In this document: positions 20,183 through 32,300 of the stretch, piece after piece
How positions within the stretch are numbered: position 1 is the first letter of the stretch
Layout of the letters: each line of letters opens with the position of its first letter
Origin: Micropterix aruncella
Lineage: Eukaryota > Arthropoda > Insecta > Lepidoptera > Micropterigidae
Assembly: GCA_944548615.1 (NCBI GenBank)
Contig: OX155973.1
Span: 19,259,543 to 19,323,542 of the forward strand
Length of the DNA stretch: 64,000 bases
Reading direction: 5' to 3'
Program-made: the position numbers and the translations under genes
The notes under the pieces: generated by a model
Seen by the model: only the letters and a program-made list of their open reading frames with translations
Told to the model about the DNA's origin: nothing
The model's database searches: none

Positions 20183-20195
20183 GGAGCATGGACAA

Positions 20196-20715
20196 TTAGT
20201 CATAATCTAGACCGCGCTCTACGCTACGTTAGGAGACGAAAAAACTGCGCGTATATATAGTTTCACCCTCTATCCGGGCATACCCACTGCTCCGCGTGAC
20301 TTAAAATATAACAACATCGTTATGATATTAAATGCAACATTACAAAGGCGTGTAAAGAATAAGAGTAGAAAAAATGTGGTTATCTTTCTAGCAAGTTTAA
20401 AGAGTGTTTTGGGACGTTTACATAGGGTGAAACCGGGGTTGAATTTCCTCTTTGGAGCGTGCGCTGCGCAGGGCTGATTACTGATTCATACCGGCTCGGT
20501 GCGGTTCGGATCAGATTTTTCCTCCTCGAAGAAAAGGCGGGGGTCGTAGGGTGAAAAAATACGAAGACCATTCAATTTAATATTTAATTTCAATACCGCG
20601 CGCCGCTCGTCGCGGATCGCTCGCTCCCTGAAGGGGAAATTAATATTTGAAGCGATTGCGAAAATGCCTCGCGAGTATGGAACTTTTGGCGGAAATTGTT
20701 GCCCTGAATTTATTA
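20196..20715. other. No gene recognised
   Basis: GC content rises locally (20440-20640), and a GTATATATAG word lies at about 20250, but I see no ORF with a domain, no splice-flanked exon and no known repeat. Confidence 0.4.
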
Positions 20716-21444
20716 TCTATACTAATATTATAAAGAGGTAAAGTTTGTGTAGGAAGTAATCTCTGGATCTACTAAACCGATTTCGAAAATACTTTTACCA
20801 ATAGAAAGCCACATTATTTGTGAGTGTCATAGGCTTTATATTAATCCGAAAAATTAAAAGACTTTTTTGTAGTAGTCGGATTTGCAAAGTAAACCGGAGA
20901 ATAAAGGGTCGAACGAAAACGTTTCTAACTAACGCTGCCTTAACGATGAGAGATATATGATTAAGTTCTAGAGAAAAATTGTAGAGCTTGCCTACAAAAA
21001 AGTCACTGACAGCTTATATCCAACTTTTATATTTAAGTCACAAAAAGTAGTATTTTATATTTAAAAAATAATTTACGTCGTTTGGTCATGTTTATTGGTC
21101 ATATTATCAACAATTATGAATTCTTATCAAAATAAGTAGATGTATCGTCTCAAGTGTTTAAAACAAAAGACTTTTCCGTTTTACTGCATATAATTTCCCT
21201 TTTACTGCATAAATGGTTAAAGAGATAAGACACTCACAAATAAGACATTCACAAGAAGACACTCACAAATAATGGTAATATAGTCAAATTGGCATGCAAA
21301 TACATACATACGCAGTAAAAATATAACCCTTCTTTTGGCAGTCAGGAAATAAATCATAGCACTCAGTACTAACCGAACCACACTCATAATTTCATCGCTA
21401 GTAAAAAGTGTTACTGCCCAATGAAGTGGGCACGGGTCAGCTAG
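20716..21444 (+). mobile_element. Helitron, non-autonomous, complete ends
   Basis: Begins TCTATACTAATATTATAAAG after A and ends GGTCAGCTAG before T, with a GCCCA/TGGGC hairpin about 10 bases before the end. These are the standard Helitron marks (A|TC...CTAG|T). 729 bp, no protein. The same element is at 30714-31378 and, partly, at 11670-11969. Confidence 0.85.
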
Positions 21445-21701
21445 TTATTAGATAAACGTTAATTTGCTAAGGATTTGAAATTCAGTCTGTTTATTTTAAA
21501 AGCGATATAAGTACCAAGAAGTCAATTTTACAGGAGATAAATAACTGATTTCCTTAAAATAATTACGGCTTTCACTTTTACTATTTTTCAAAGTTATTCG
21601 CGTTATTACGCTTAGGAAAATGTAATACTTTCCTAGAAAAAAATGTCGGTTATATTGTGAAGGATGATACGGTGTATTTGTAAAGGGTGTCCCACTGCAT
21701 A

Positions 21702-22286
21702 TCTATATATATGTATATATATATAAAACAAAGTCTGGTTTGTTCGAACACTTATAACTCGAGAACGGCTGGACCGATTTTCATGGTTTTTTATTTGAAG
21801 TATTTTTCTCCGTCCCGAATAGCAGAAAAACGATTAAAAACAAAAATTGGAAAGTTGGCGGAAAATTAAAATAAAAGAAAAACATTTTCCATACAAAATG
21901 TAAATCCGCATCTCATGGTCAGTTGTACGTGGCATGTTCACGTGTCGGCAAATCATCCGCTTTATTTGTTTTTGCGCCTGATAAAAAAAACAAAAAATGT
22001 CAGATATCACTAGGTGCTTCAATGAAGAGAATTAAACCGAGTGCATCCCATGCTGCACAATATGTAAATAGTTTAATTCAATCATGTCTTGCTGACACGC
22101 GATTGATATACCTAATTTTTGTACTTTTATATTTCTTTTTGTGTTATTATCTGAATAAAGCAGTGAACTTAATATTTATTTTGTATTCATTGTATTACTT
22201 TCATAAAATTATAAATTAAGTTCAGCTAATCTGTAACACGACATTCATTTACTGTTAGGCGGTACGAAGTTCACCTGGTCTGCCAG
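21702..22286 (+). mobile_element. Helitron-like element, second family, copy 1
   Basis: Starts TCTATATATATGTATATATA and matches the complete copy at 60326-60902 over its whole length. Its 3' end is mutated (CTGCCAG in place of CAGCTAG). An 80-codon stretch, with GASMKRIKPSASHAAQYVN followed by a hydrophobic part, is open in both copies; it may be the relic of a captured or Helitron-encoded frame. Confidence 0.7.
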
Positions 22287-22732
22287 TTTGAAAATGGATC
22301 TCTCATTTTGAAAACAACGTAATTACCAAGAAGTGAATTTTACAGTAGAGATAAAAAAGTAATTTATATTACAACCATATCTAAACTATTTTTAAATATT
22401 ATTGGCGATATTGCGTTTAAAAATATGTATGTCGAGAAAACAGTCGAAATTATACCAATTTCCTTAAAAAACAATAAATAAAATGTCGGTTATATTGAGG
22501 AAGAAACGGAAAATTTGTATAGGATGTCCTACGTCACGTCTAAGATTGAGAAAACAACGTAAGTACTAAGAAGTGAATTTTACAGAAGAGATGAAAATAT
22601 AATTTTCTTAAAATGTTACTTTTATCAGATTTACTATTTTTATAGTTAAATGCGTTTACGAAACATTTACGTATTGAAAACAATAAAAAAATTACCTTTC
22701 CTAGAAAAAAATCGGGGTTGCCATCCACACTC
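22287..22732. other. No gene; local repeated words
   Basis: The phrase AAGAAGTGAATTTTACAG (with ACGTAA) recurs at about 22330 and 22565, and a related phrase is at about 21510. This suggests short degenerate duplications of a repeat. No ORF of interest. Confidence 0.4.
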
Positions 22733-22889
22733 GCCTTAGCACAGGCCTAGGCCTAGTTAGTTGAGGTTATTTAAAGAAATACTCGGACGTGGTGCTCTCT
22801 ATTTTGCTACTGTTAACAATGAATGAATCCTGTAATAATGTTACGCAAACATTTACTGCAGTTAATTGCAGTCTTTACATTTTCAAAAA

Positions 22890-23060
22890 AAAAACAGTTG
22901 TGTCACCCAAAGACTTTACCGGCAAGTAGCCAAGGACTGATTTCATCTGACTATAAATTTTATAAATTAAATCGATAAGCACCCCCCCCCCCTCGGCCGT
23001 CGCACGAATCCGGTTGGGTTCTGTAGCAATTGGCTCGAGCGGCGCAGTTTGTTTCTCGGC
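22890..23060 (+). repeat. Dispersed repeat with TGTGTCACC...AGACTTT end
   Basis: TTGTGTCACCCAAAGACTTT, GGCAAGTAGCCAAGGACTGA, a C tract and CGGTTGGGTTC. Related copies: 4297-4330, 6506-6540, 34000-34045 (minus) and 39640-39785 (minus). The shared part starts at a T/A-rich run and is followed by variable sequence, as for the end of a retroelement or MITE. Not named. Confidence 0.55.
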
Positions 23061-23629
23061 TAAGCGCCAACAGACAGCGTTAATAATTGATTAAAATATA
23101 TGGCGGAATTTAAATATCATTAGTATAGCTTTTATATAAGATATTTTAAACGAAATTTCACAATGTGCTTTCGGGACAACAAGGTATCTGTTTATCGAAT
23201 TTCATGGCTTCTAAGTTCAATATTTCAGATTAATACATGAAGGCCTTCCTTCTGGTAAACCGATTTCAAGCACTTTTATTTATTTTTTTTGCAATGATCA
23301 AATAATGCTGAACAGTGCGCCCCTTTTAGCCTTTAGTTACTAAAGGCTATGAGACCCTTTCAACCCCGATAAATCACCAAATACACAATTTACTCCATAA
23401 TAGCGAGTCGTGCATAATGTAGGATTCGCACTGTCCCAAGTTTGTCCTAATAGCCCATGTCTCGATCCCCAGCCGCGTTTCAGCGGAGTTAAAGTAGGTA
23501 ATAAATAGCCGTTTCCACCCACCACTATCCCCAGCCTTCCAAGGCTTCCTCGGTACGGAACTGATAACGAAATTTTATTACCGCCCTGACTAACCCGTTG
23601 AAAAGTGATAAAGCTGAAATGTATTTACT
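23061..23629. other. No clear gene; one unexplained minus-strand frame
   Basis: A 61-codon minus-strand frame at 23340-23525 (GGNGYLLPTLTPLKRGW...) starts with a non-ATG codon and is bounded by stops. Its even codon use is unlike the AT-rich surroundings, but I recognise nothing. It may be a captured or retroelement fragment. Confidence 0.35.
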
Positions 23630-24165
23630 TGCATCAATAATAATATTCGCTGAGTATGTATTCATATTCATATTCATTTATTTAGTATACTGGTATACAA
23701 GTCAGATACAGATTACCAAACATCCATACAGATCAGCAAACAAGCATTTTTTCTATCGTAACGAAAAAAAAAAACATAAAAACGAAAGAAAACACAAGAA
23801 TAATGTTAAAAGAGGAAATACAAGACAAAATGCAAAGAGATCATTGAACACTTTAGCCACCAAAGCATTTTAGACTTCACTCGAGTAATATTCCTCCAGT
23901 GAGTAAAACGCCCTATCTGTGAGGGACCTCTTAAGGCGGCTCAAACGCGTCAAGAGATTGCGCCTGCCTAATGTGCTCGCTGAGTTTGTTGTAAACCGCT
24001 GGGCCGGCGATATAGGCTAGCCTCTCCGACTTGGATAATGCATGACTTACCGAACGTAGCATGCTAAGGGATCTTGTTGGATAGTGGTGATGCACACCAT
24101 TCACTTCAAAATCGGCTAGATTTCTGCGAACAAACAGCGCTACTTCAATGTCCTATGCTACATAT
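23630..24165 (-). pseudogene. LINE C-terminal remnant with 3' UTR
   Basis: On the minus strand, interrupted by stops and frameshifts, it reads like NGVHHHYPTRSLSMLRS..LSKSERLAYIAGPAVYNKL..RSLTDRAFYSLEEYY. This matches the last part of CR1/Jockey-type LINE proteins (HNTR..LPK...YNKLP...YY.). The 3' UTR runs to an (ATTCAT)n-like tail at about 23650-23680. Degenerate and 5' truncated. Confidence 0.55.
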
Positions 24166-24318
24166 GTCCTTTACAGATGAAATCGTTTGTTCGAGGATTT
24201 AAATTTATCCAGTTTAGACTCCTTATTTTATATTTTAACTAATTATACGTTTTACTTTCCCTGCCCACCAACCAACCAGGATGGAAAGTTTTATTTTGTA
24301 TTTATTTTGTATTTCTCA

Positions 24319-25096
24319 ATAGGAAACAGTACAGTTTCCAGACTCCCCAGACTGTTAGTCAGAATGCACAATCATCATCATCATCATTTATTCACTCCAT
24401 AAAAGCATTTCACAATACTGACGAACATGTCAAATTTTTCATAATTTACCGGATGATAAAACCGCTTTGATTAATTAAAAGAAAAAAAAATTGTAATCAG
24501 AGGTGATTACTTAAAAATAGTCAAATTTACAAAATAATCAATAATCAAACAAATAATAATCAATACCATAAAAAGAAAAATTCTGAAACATGCGTAATTA
24601 AAAACAATGTCAATAAAATCTAAAGCTTAGTTCGAAAGTATAGTCATAATATGGTTATTTATAATCAAGCAATTGTGGACGCAATATCATAAAAGTCGTC
24701 CAGTTTGTAAAGGGCATGTTTGACTAACTGATTTTTCAAGCAGATTTTATATGCTGCCATCTCAAGTCTTTTCGTTGATGATGGCAAAGCATTGAACAAT
24801 TTAAAACTAATATATAAAAATGTTTTTTGATATTTAGTCAAGCGTACTTTAGGCAATAACACATTGTTTTTATGTCGCGCACCGTGCGGTGTAATCGATT
24901 GGCTTACGCCGCACGGTGCGCGGACCGTCCAGGAGCGCCAGAAGATTGACTCCTAGGGGAACTAGCCCTAAGGCCAGTACTACCCGGGCTCTCGCTTCAT
25001 GAGTGGAAGTCGCCGGACGGGTGTTGACCAGTGAGTTTGATCGACCCTGAACAAATAGGTCTTCATGGCCAACTCAGCAAGGGCTCATTAGCTCCC
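24319..25096 (+). mobile_element. GC-rich retroposon, copy F (5' truncated, split by a LINE)
   Basis: Starts at ATAGGAAACAGTACAG, so over half of the unit is missing at the 5' end. It is interrupted after AGAATGCACAATC by a LINE tail (24374-24880), resumes at AATCGATTGGCTTACGCCG and ends at CATTAGCTCCC (25096). Confidence 0.75.
24374..24880 (-). pseudogene. 5'-truncated LINE inside retroposon F
   Basis: The minus strand encodes HKNNVLLPKVRLTKYQKTF, FLYISFKLFNALPSSTKR and LYKLDDFYDIAS, the last ~65 residues of the same LINE type as the frame at 56149-57471 (ILPKVRLTQTQKSF...YKLGDFFEHA). The 3' end is a (CAT)n tail at 24374-24388 read on the plus strand. AATC is repeated at both sides. At the 5' junction 24881-24892 (ACCGTGCGGTGT) is an inverted copy of nearby retroposon sequence. 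Confidence 0.75.
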
Positions 25097-25460
25097 GGAA
25101 ACTGTGAACTGTAAGCTGCAGTCGGAGGTGATTACGATCAGACGTGCTGTTCCGGGTAAACATCTCTGACGGAATTCGGGTATTTGCTTACCAGGCGGTG
25201 CAGTGTGCATTGTGCAAGTCACGCGTACGTAATCTGGCAAATAACCGTGAGAGTATGGAAACATATGTTACCTACAGAGCGGGGATCCTGACGTGACCTA
25301 TCCTCAGAAACGACTCAATGGCCACCCGATCCCAAATAACCTTGACGGGAAAAGGGCGCCACGGATCCGCGATAAAATCAATATGAATTGAATGCAACAT
25401 CGTCGAAACGTCGGGTGCCACAAATTTCACGTGGTAAATTCGTTCATATCCAATTTATAT
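25097..25460 (+). repeat. Dispersed repeat ending near CACAAATTTCACG
   Basis: The end, CGAAACGTCGGGTGCCACAA followed by ATTTCACGTGGTAAA, recurs at about 35500-35570 (CGAAACATCGGGTGCTACAA). The upstream part is GC-rich and differs in the two copies. Probably the 3' end of a LINE or SINE family. No ORF. Confidence 0.5.
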
Positions 25461-26316
25461 AGTCTTTATATTTTAGGAAAATGAAGTATATATAAAAAAA
25501 TAACATATAGATTGAAAAAATAGGTATTTCGGTTATAGAAATACTTTTATTTAACTACGAACAAAAGTGTTACATTTATATAGTAAGTAAAATTTGTAAT
25601 CCGCAGCTCGGCGATATTGACGTATTCAACACGTCGCCAATTCAAGAAAACAATGATTAATGACGGTTGTGGCACGGTTTTCATCAATATATTTAACATA
25701 TTGGATGCCAACTACTTACGCAATATTGCGTAGTTTGCAGGGGTTTGGTGCGGATTACGACGTAGGTCTTCCGTTTGAATTTAAAGGAAGTCTAAGTCTC
25801 ATTGGTGTCTAGAATATGATATATTATTATTGGTTGGCCCGATAAATAAAAAAGGGAGAAGAAAAATAGTAAGTTTATTTTAAACTAGTGTAAAAAATTA
25901 CACATTTATCACAGCAACTTTCAGATAATGGAATTATAATTTCACATATTTTTGCTATCGAATAACTTAGAAATCTTTACTTGTAACACCATAATAAACC
26001 TTGTAACACCATTAGCTCCCACACACACAAAGACAGACAAACAGACTTTAGTCTGGAAATGGACCTAATGGTTTCTGGGTTAGCGGGGGCCAAAATGTAT
26101 ATATCCGTCATCTCGAAAAAAATGCGCTTTCACAATAGTTTACCTCCTCGTCGGTCGGTAGTACGGTAAAATAAAATAACTAAGAATTGGTTATGGCATA
26201 AAATAACGAAATAAGCGCACGCACAGCGTTTGGGTATGTCTTTAACCTGGACTGGATATTATCTATTTCGTGGTGAGATTTAACATTAGATTACTTAGGA
26301 ATTTAATTTTACTCAC
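25461..26316. other. No gene; one dispersed repeat piece
   Basis: AT-rich. Bases about 26025-26170 (CAGACTTTAGTCTGGAAATG, then TATATCCGTC, TTTACCTCCTCGTCGGTCGG) match 34150-34330, 41630-41830 and 57940-58130. Nothing else recognised. Confidence 0.45.
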
Positions 26317-29300
26317 GTATTCGACTAACGACTGTCCTTCCTTAATCTTCCACAAATTGCAAATTATGGAGTTTAAATACAGGTTATCTCGTTGCACCGC
26401 CTGTAATAATAAACACTACATTATATACATAATCAATACATTATCTACACTACATATACTACTAATATCAAACATTACATTTTCTACATATCTACCAATT
26501 AGAAATTCGTGAATCTAAAAATTCGTGAGGAGGGACATTTAAGAAACCACGAGGAACGAACTTTTTCATATAGTTTTTATTATTTTAATTTATTAATCAT
26601 TAATATTTATAAAATATTGATTTTGGCTGCAATAATAGCAGTATCTGAATGGGGACACCTTGATCCCATGCTTATTGGATTCTGACGCACCAAACTGAGA
26701 TTAACTTGTTTTATAGTACCTAGATAGGAAGTTCTAAGCAATCTGAAATTATACAATATTATTATTTTTATGTCCTAGGTTATAGGATACGGATTTTAAT
26801 AGAACATAGGGTACTAATTTCAATAGGATATATGATTATATAATTTCAATAGGATATATACTGATTAGTATTTCCGACTCGCAATGTTGATTACCAGAGA
26901 TAATCACACGAGGAAGCTGATACTCGTATGATTCTTAATACCAATCAAATCACAGCTGACAATGTCGCTGTGATGACCAGATGCACTAATGTTGTGCTTC
27001 TAAAAGTTCGTTTGTCAGAAAACTTGACTGGACTAGTACAATAACTTACAAGTTTTATCATTTTAATAAACTCGTTTAGGGATTCTATCAAATTACTAGA
27101 TTTGTTTAGGGAAATGACCATATCGAGTTGTCATTTTATCCACTGATCATATAAATAAGATGCGGAACTCAGTACATTTGAATCGAAATTCACTTTTGTT
27201 AGTACCGGCGACTATAATATAGCCAACAGCACAAAAACCGCATTGCAGCCAACCGTCGCAATTTCTTGTAGATTGTGTCTGTCACACTCATTTTCAACAC
27301 TCTGGTTTTAGCAGAATGGCAACCCTCTGGTCTTGCGAAATGGCAACATCTGACCAATGCAATAGTTAATCATTAACCAGCCTATTTATCGATATCGATA
27401 AAAACGCCACAAGCCAGCGCAGCCCACCTATCGATATCGATAAAAACGCCACAAGCCAGTGTAGCCCACCCTCACCGGATACATAAATCGATAGAAATAA
27501 AAACAACATTACGAATCAAGCATACGGTTTATTGATGTCTCGTATTAGAATAAATATTAATACTATGAAAAAATGTGCCATTAAAAATACTGCCATAAAA
27601 GACACTCACACCCTCAGGTTCTCCTCTCTTGCGCCTAATTAGTCCGCAAACTACACATTTCTTATACATCGTCACTTTCCGAGAGGCGGCACAAAACTCG
27701 AAAAGCCCTAAATGAAGCCGGTAAGACGTAAAACACAAGTGACGCAGCAAACGGTAAGCAAACAACGCACATAAGACGCATCATTGATCACACGCACGAC
27801 TGACAGCAGAGCGGAAGCGGTGTGGGGACGCTATGCGTGCGTATGCGCAGCAAAATGCCCAGTATGTGTGATGGTCAGACAGAGCAAAGACAATATACAG
27901 CTCGCGGAAAAGTGGGCAGACGCGTCTCGCAGGCTGACAACCGCATTTCGTGTTATTGTGGCATAGTTAAGTTGCCACCTTGATTGCCTCCGGCTCCATA
28001 CAAATTTTCTTTCTATGGAAGTGGCCGCCCACTGATTTTATCATCTCTGTTTTGATCATTTACATGCGAACTGTATACGACTTATCATTGATTGTAATAA
28101 GTCAGGGGTCGGTTAAGACGTCTTGAAAAGTACATAAATAGGCCTCTCAGCAGTTTATGCTGTTTCTCAAATGAAATATAAAAGAATCTCCAGAAGAAAC
28201 CAAATATACCACTTTACGTAGACAAAAAACGAGATGGCGTAATTCGCGTGCGCTGTCTTGCATCACGCGAAAGGCTGAGTGATGGATGTGTTGCAAATAC
28301 CAGGCGTAAACCCATAAAAATATCACTTGTAGGTTTACTATAAATGCTGAAATATTACGAATTACATAACTTTAATTTATATACGAATAAATAGATGACG
28401 GTCTAAAGTAAATTCTGAAAAAAGTCGTTTTGGTAAACTCCTAAATACTATAAGAATCACGTGGTTAAAGTCTATTCCCGCCTATATTCCCACCCAATAA
28501 ATCCGGCCCGGTAGCATAGTGGTTAGGTTGCCTGATTTTACGATGTATGGTTCCGGTTTCGATTCCCGGCTGAATCGACACTTTCCAAGGGGTAAAATTA
28601 ACGAAATCGTATTTTAATTTTGCCGACCAAAGCAATAACGAGGCAAATACTTACCCACACGTTACATCCACACATACATAATAATACTTCACTCACACAT
28701 ACTAATAAAGTTTATCAATCACTGTAATTATGACAAATGGATCATACCGCATAGCGTAATAAAACAACTAAAGCTTCTCTGGAGTTGCTAACTTTAATCT
28801 TGTTCGTGGTCGTGGTCGTTGGTCGTGGACGTGGTCGTATTTTTTTAAAAATCAACAATTACTCTTAACTTTAGTATATTCTAAGTTTATTGAAAAAGTA
28901 TAAATATGACAAGTTGTGAACAGCCTATAGCCTATAGTTGTTAGGTCGCCTGAGCTCGCCTTTTCTTAAGAATAAAGAGTTTTATTATTATTATTATTAT
29001 TATTATCTTACATTGTAGGGTTCCGGGTTCAATTTCCAGCTAGGTCGCCAGTTTCCGTTGGGATAAAATTAAAAAACATTTGTAAGTAAACGTTTTCTTT
29101 TCTTCGTGTAAGATATCGCTAGAGTAATCTTATATAAATAGAGTATCGCTTCGTGTAAGCTTACCATTTGTGCATAAATTGTCTTTTTTTTATAAAACCA
29201 GTCTAATATTCCATTAGTAATGTTTTTATAGCATAATAAAGTTATTCCATTTTATTCTATTCTATTTTTTTGGTTATGTGAATTAATGTTTAAGCGCTTC

Positions 29301-32300
29301 CCAATTCCCTTCCATAAGAAATGGCAAATCTGTATATTTACCTCGACCAAATAACTAAGTATGAGTAATGCTTCAGGATCTTCACTCATAAAGGCTTCCG
29401 ACATATTCCTGTAGCACTGTTTCCTGAAGGAGGCTTGGATTTCCATAGCATATCTAGAAAAAATATTTATTAGATTACAGACTCTTCGAAGTAGAAGGAT
29501 TCCATTACTATTTCACGACATATAAAGCATCCTGCCGGCGTTGCATTGATATGTTGTATCTCTGCATTTTTAAAATCAGTTTTCTATTTATCAAACAATC
29601 TGGAGTCTTTTCGTGAACCCACCTTGTCGAGTGCCAACTAGGTCTAAAAATTAAAAAAATCCAAAAAATTGCCTGTCAATAGTCAATAGATTTGGGTTTC
29701 TAAATATCTATGTACACCGACCTCTAGTTTAAATGGTTTAACTGATTGACTTTAAATTTGAAACATAGACTCCTAAAATGGCAGGTAAGCATTGGTATTC
29801 ATAAAAACTTTAAAAAAAATCAAAAGATTTCCAGTTCAAAAAAGTACAAACAACAAACAAATATCTAAAGTATTACAATAATAATAAAAGGGGACGTTAC
29901 ATAATATAAGGGGCGTTACACATCCTAGGGGAACCCCTAGGATGTGTAACATCCCTTCCGGGATGCAAAAGGTACGGCAGAGTTTTTACTTCACAAGTTT
30001 AGGGGTTTTCACAACGCTTTATTCTTAAGAAAAGGGGAGCCTATTTCCTGCAGGCAATATTTTAGAGCAAACCTATACTATTGTATAAACAATATTTGTA
30101 AGCATTCTTAGGAATATACCTATACATATTATATTGATAATTGCTCCGCAAACACGGGCTAAACTTTGAAAACTTTAAAATGTTTTAAGCTAAAAAGAGA
30201 ATAGGCATTTTGGGCCCACTTTTCGAATAGCTGTAAATCATATAGAAATATAAAGAGCTCTTTATATAGAACATTTATTACTAGAACAAATGATCTCAAT
30301 TATGTGCCGTTCCTGAGTAACATCCCATTAAATATGGCTAGTTACCTGATAACCCATAGGGCATATCTAACACATCCAGGCATTGTATTTTTAATAACTG
30401 TTTAAACGAAAACTATCGCAGAATACCCGAAACGACATAGTACACACGGTGTTTGAATACAAATTCCTAAGAATTCCTAAGAATGATCGAGTTGTCAACA
30501 GCATATGGAAGGAAATACTGGGATATGTTGCTTGAACTCTGTTATGTATCTCATGATTTCATTGCCGCTCTGTTAACTGACTACGTAATTTGCTAAGGTC
30601 AGCTGTCCGAGGGTTTCCCCAGTGACCGTACATCACAATATATTATCTTTTATGAAACCGCCATGCCAATATTTTATTTTAAATAAGTAATTGGCATTGG
30701 GGTTTTCGTGTAATCTATAAGAATATTATAAAGAGGTAAAGTTTGTGACGTTGTAGGAAGTAATCTCTGGATCTACTGAACCGATTTTGACTGAAATTCT
30801 TTTACCAATAGAAAGTCACGTTATTTGTGAGTGTCATAGGCTATGTATTAAACCGAGAAATGAAAAGACTTTTTCGTGGTAGTCGGATTTCCAAAGTAAG
30901 TCGGAAGAAACGGTCGAATGTAAACGTTTCTAACTAACGCTGCCAGATATATGATTAAGTTCTAGAGAAACGTTGTAGAGCTTGATAATGCCTACAAAAA
31001 AGTCAGCGACAGCATTTGTCTAACTTTTATATTTAAGTCACAAAAAGTAGTCTTTTATATATAAAAAATAATTTAAATCGTTAGGTCATTTTTATTGGTC
31101 ATATTATCAACAATTATGAATTCATATTAAAATAAGTAAATTTATCGTCTCAAGTGTTTAAAACAAAAGACTTTTTCCTTTTACTGCATATAATTTCACT
31201 TTTACTGCATAAATGGTTAAAGAGATAAGACACTCACCATGCAGAACAGTTAAAATATAACCCTTCTTTTGGCGGTCAGGAAATAAATCATAGCACTCAG
31301 TACTAACCAAACCACACTCATAATTTCATCACAAGTAAAAAGTTTTACCGCCCAACGAAGTGGGCACGGATCAGCTAGTTAGCCATATGAAGGTTTCGAA
31401 CGTCAATACTCCGAAAGCGCGTATAATTGAGAAAAGTTATAGTAGTCATAAGTATTGTGGATAAACAGGTCTTCCCAAGTAAGTTATTGAAGAGGTGGAA
31501 CCCGGGACCCATACGTCGTTACCCATTTGGTGAACCTTTTTATAATCTGTTCTTTATCAGTTTCATTTACAGAACGACCACTGGTGCCATTGAATTTATG
31601 ATAAATCTATATACCAGGATTCAATAATAATTATTATTGTCGAGTCGGAAAGGGGGGTGAGGGGGGCTAATTGCACCCACTTCTCCCTCCTCTGCATGCC
31701 GTTGGCTCTGCTCGGAGACTCTATACGGGATCAGTGTGGCAGACTGGAGCAATTTCAGTCGCAATCAAGCATCTCAAACGTACCTGACATAATCGATGGT
31801 ATGCTCAGAGCCTTCATCATCCGTCGGACCCCACCTGAATGTAATGTCCTCAAATATATAGGCTTGACTGCTGGGAGTATATTCCAAGCACGGCGTCTCT
31901 TTGTCTTTCTGAAAATATACACAATTTGCATAAAAAGGTTATACGGGTAATAAAAATCGAATTACAATATCTATACTAATAATAACGCCGAAGTTTGTTT
32001 TTATTTTGTTTAAATGCGATAATCTCTGGAACTACCCGGCGGATTTGAAAACTTATTTTTGCATTTGATAGCCCAATTCTTAAAGAAGGTTTTTTTTTTT
32101 TTTTTAAGCCAGTTGGTAGGAATCCCTACTCTTGGTATAGTCAAGTTGAGTAACTGGTAATATACCTTATGTGGTATAATATTTTTTTTAAATATCGACC
32201 ATTATTTTTAATTGTAAAACAATTAATATTTCAATTTAAAATAAAGATTTAAGATCTTTTTAAAATAATTGGAACTGCTTAAATACTGCAGATATTTTTT

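Noticed and set aside
28503..28575. Functional tRNA gene
   Set aside because: A and B boxes are present but the arms do not pair as a full tRNA and the unit continues into a SINE body.
31657..31950. 97-codon plus-strand frame
   Set aside because: It is antisense to exon 4 of the carbonic-anhydrase-like gene, which has splice sites and motifs.
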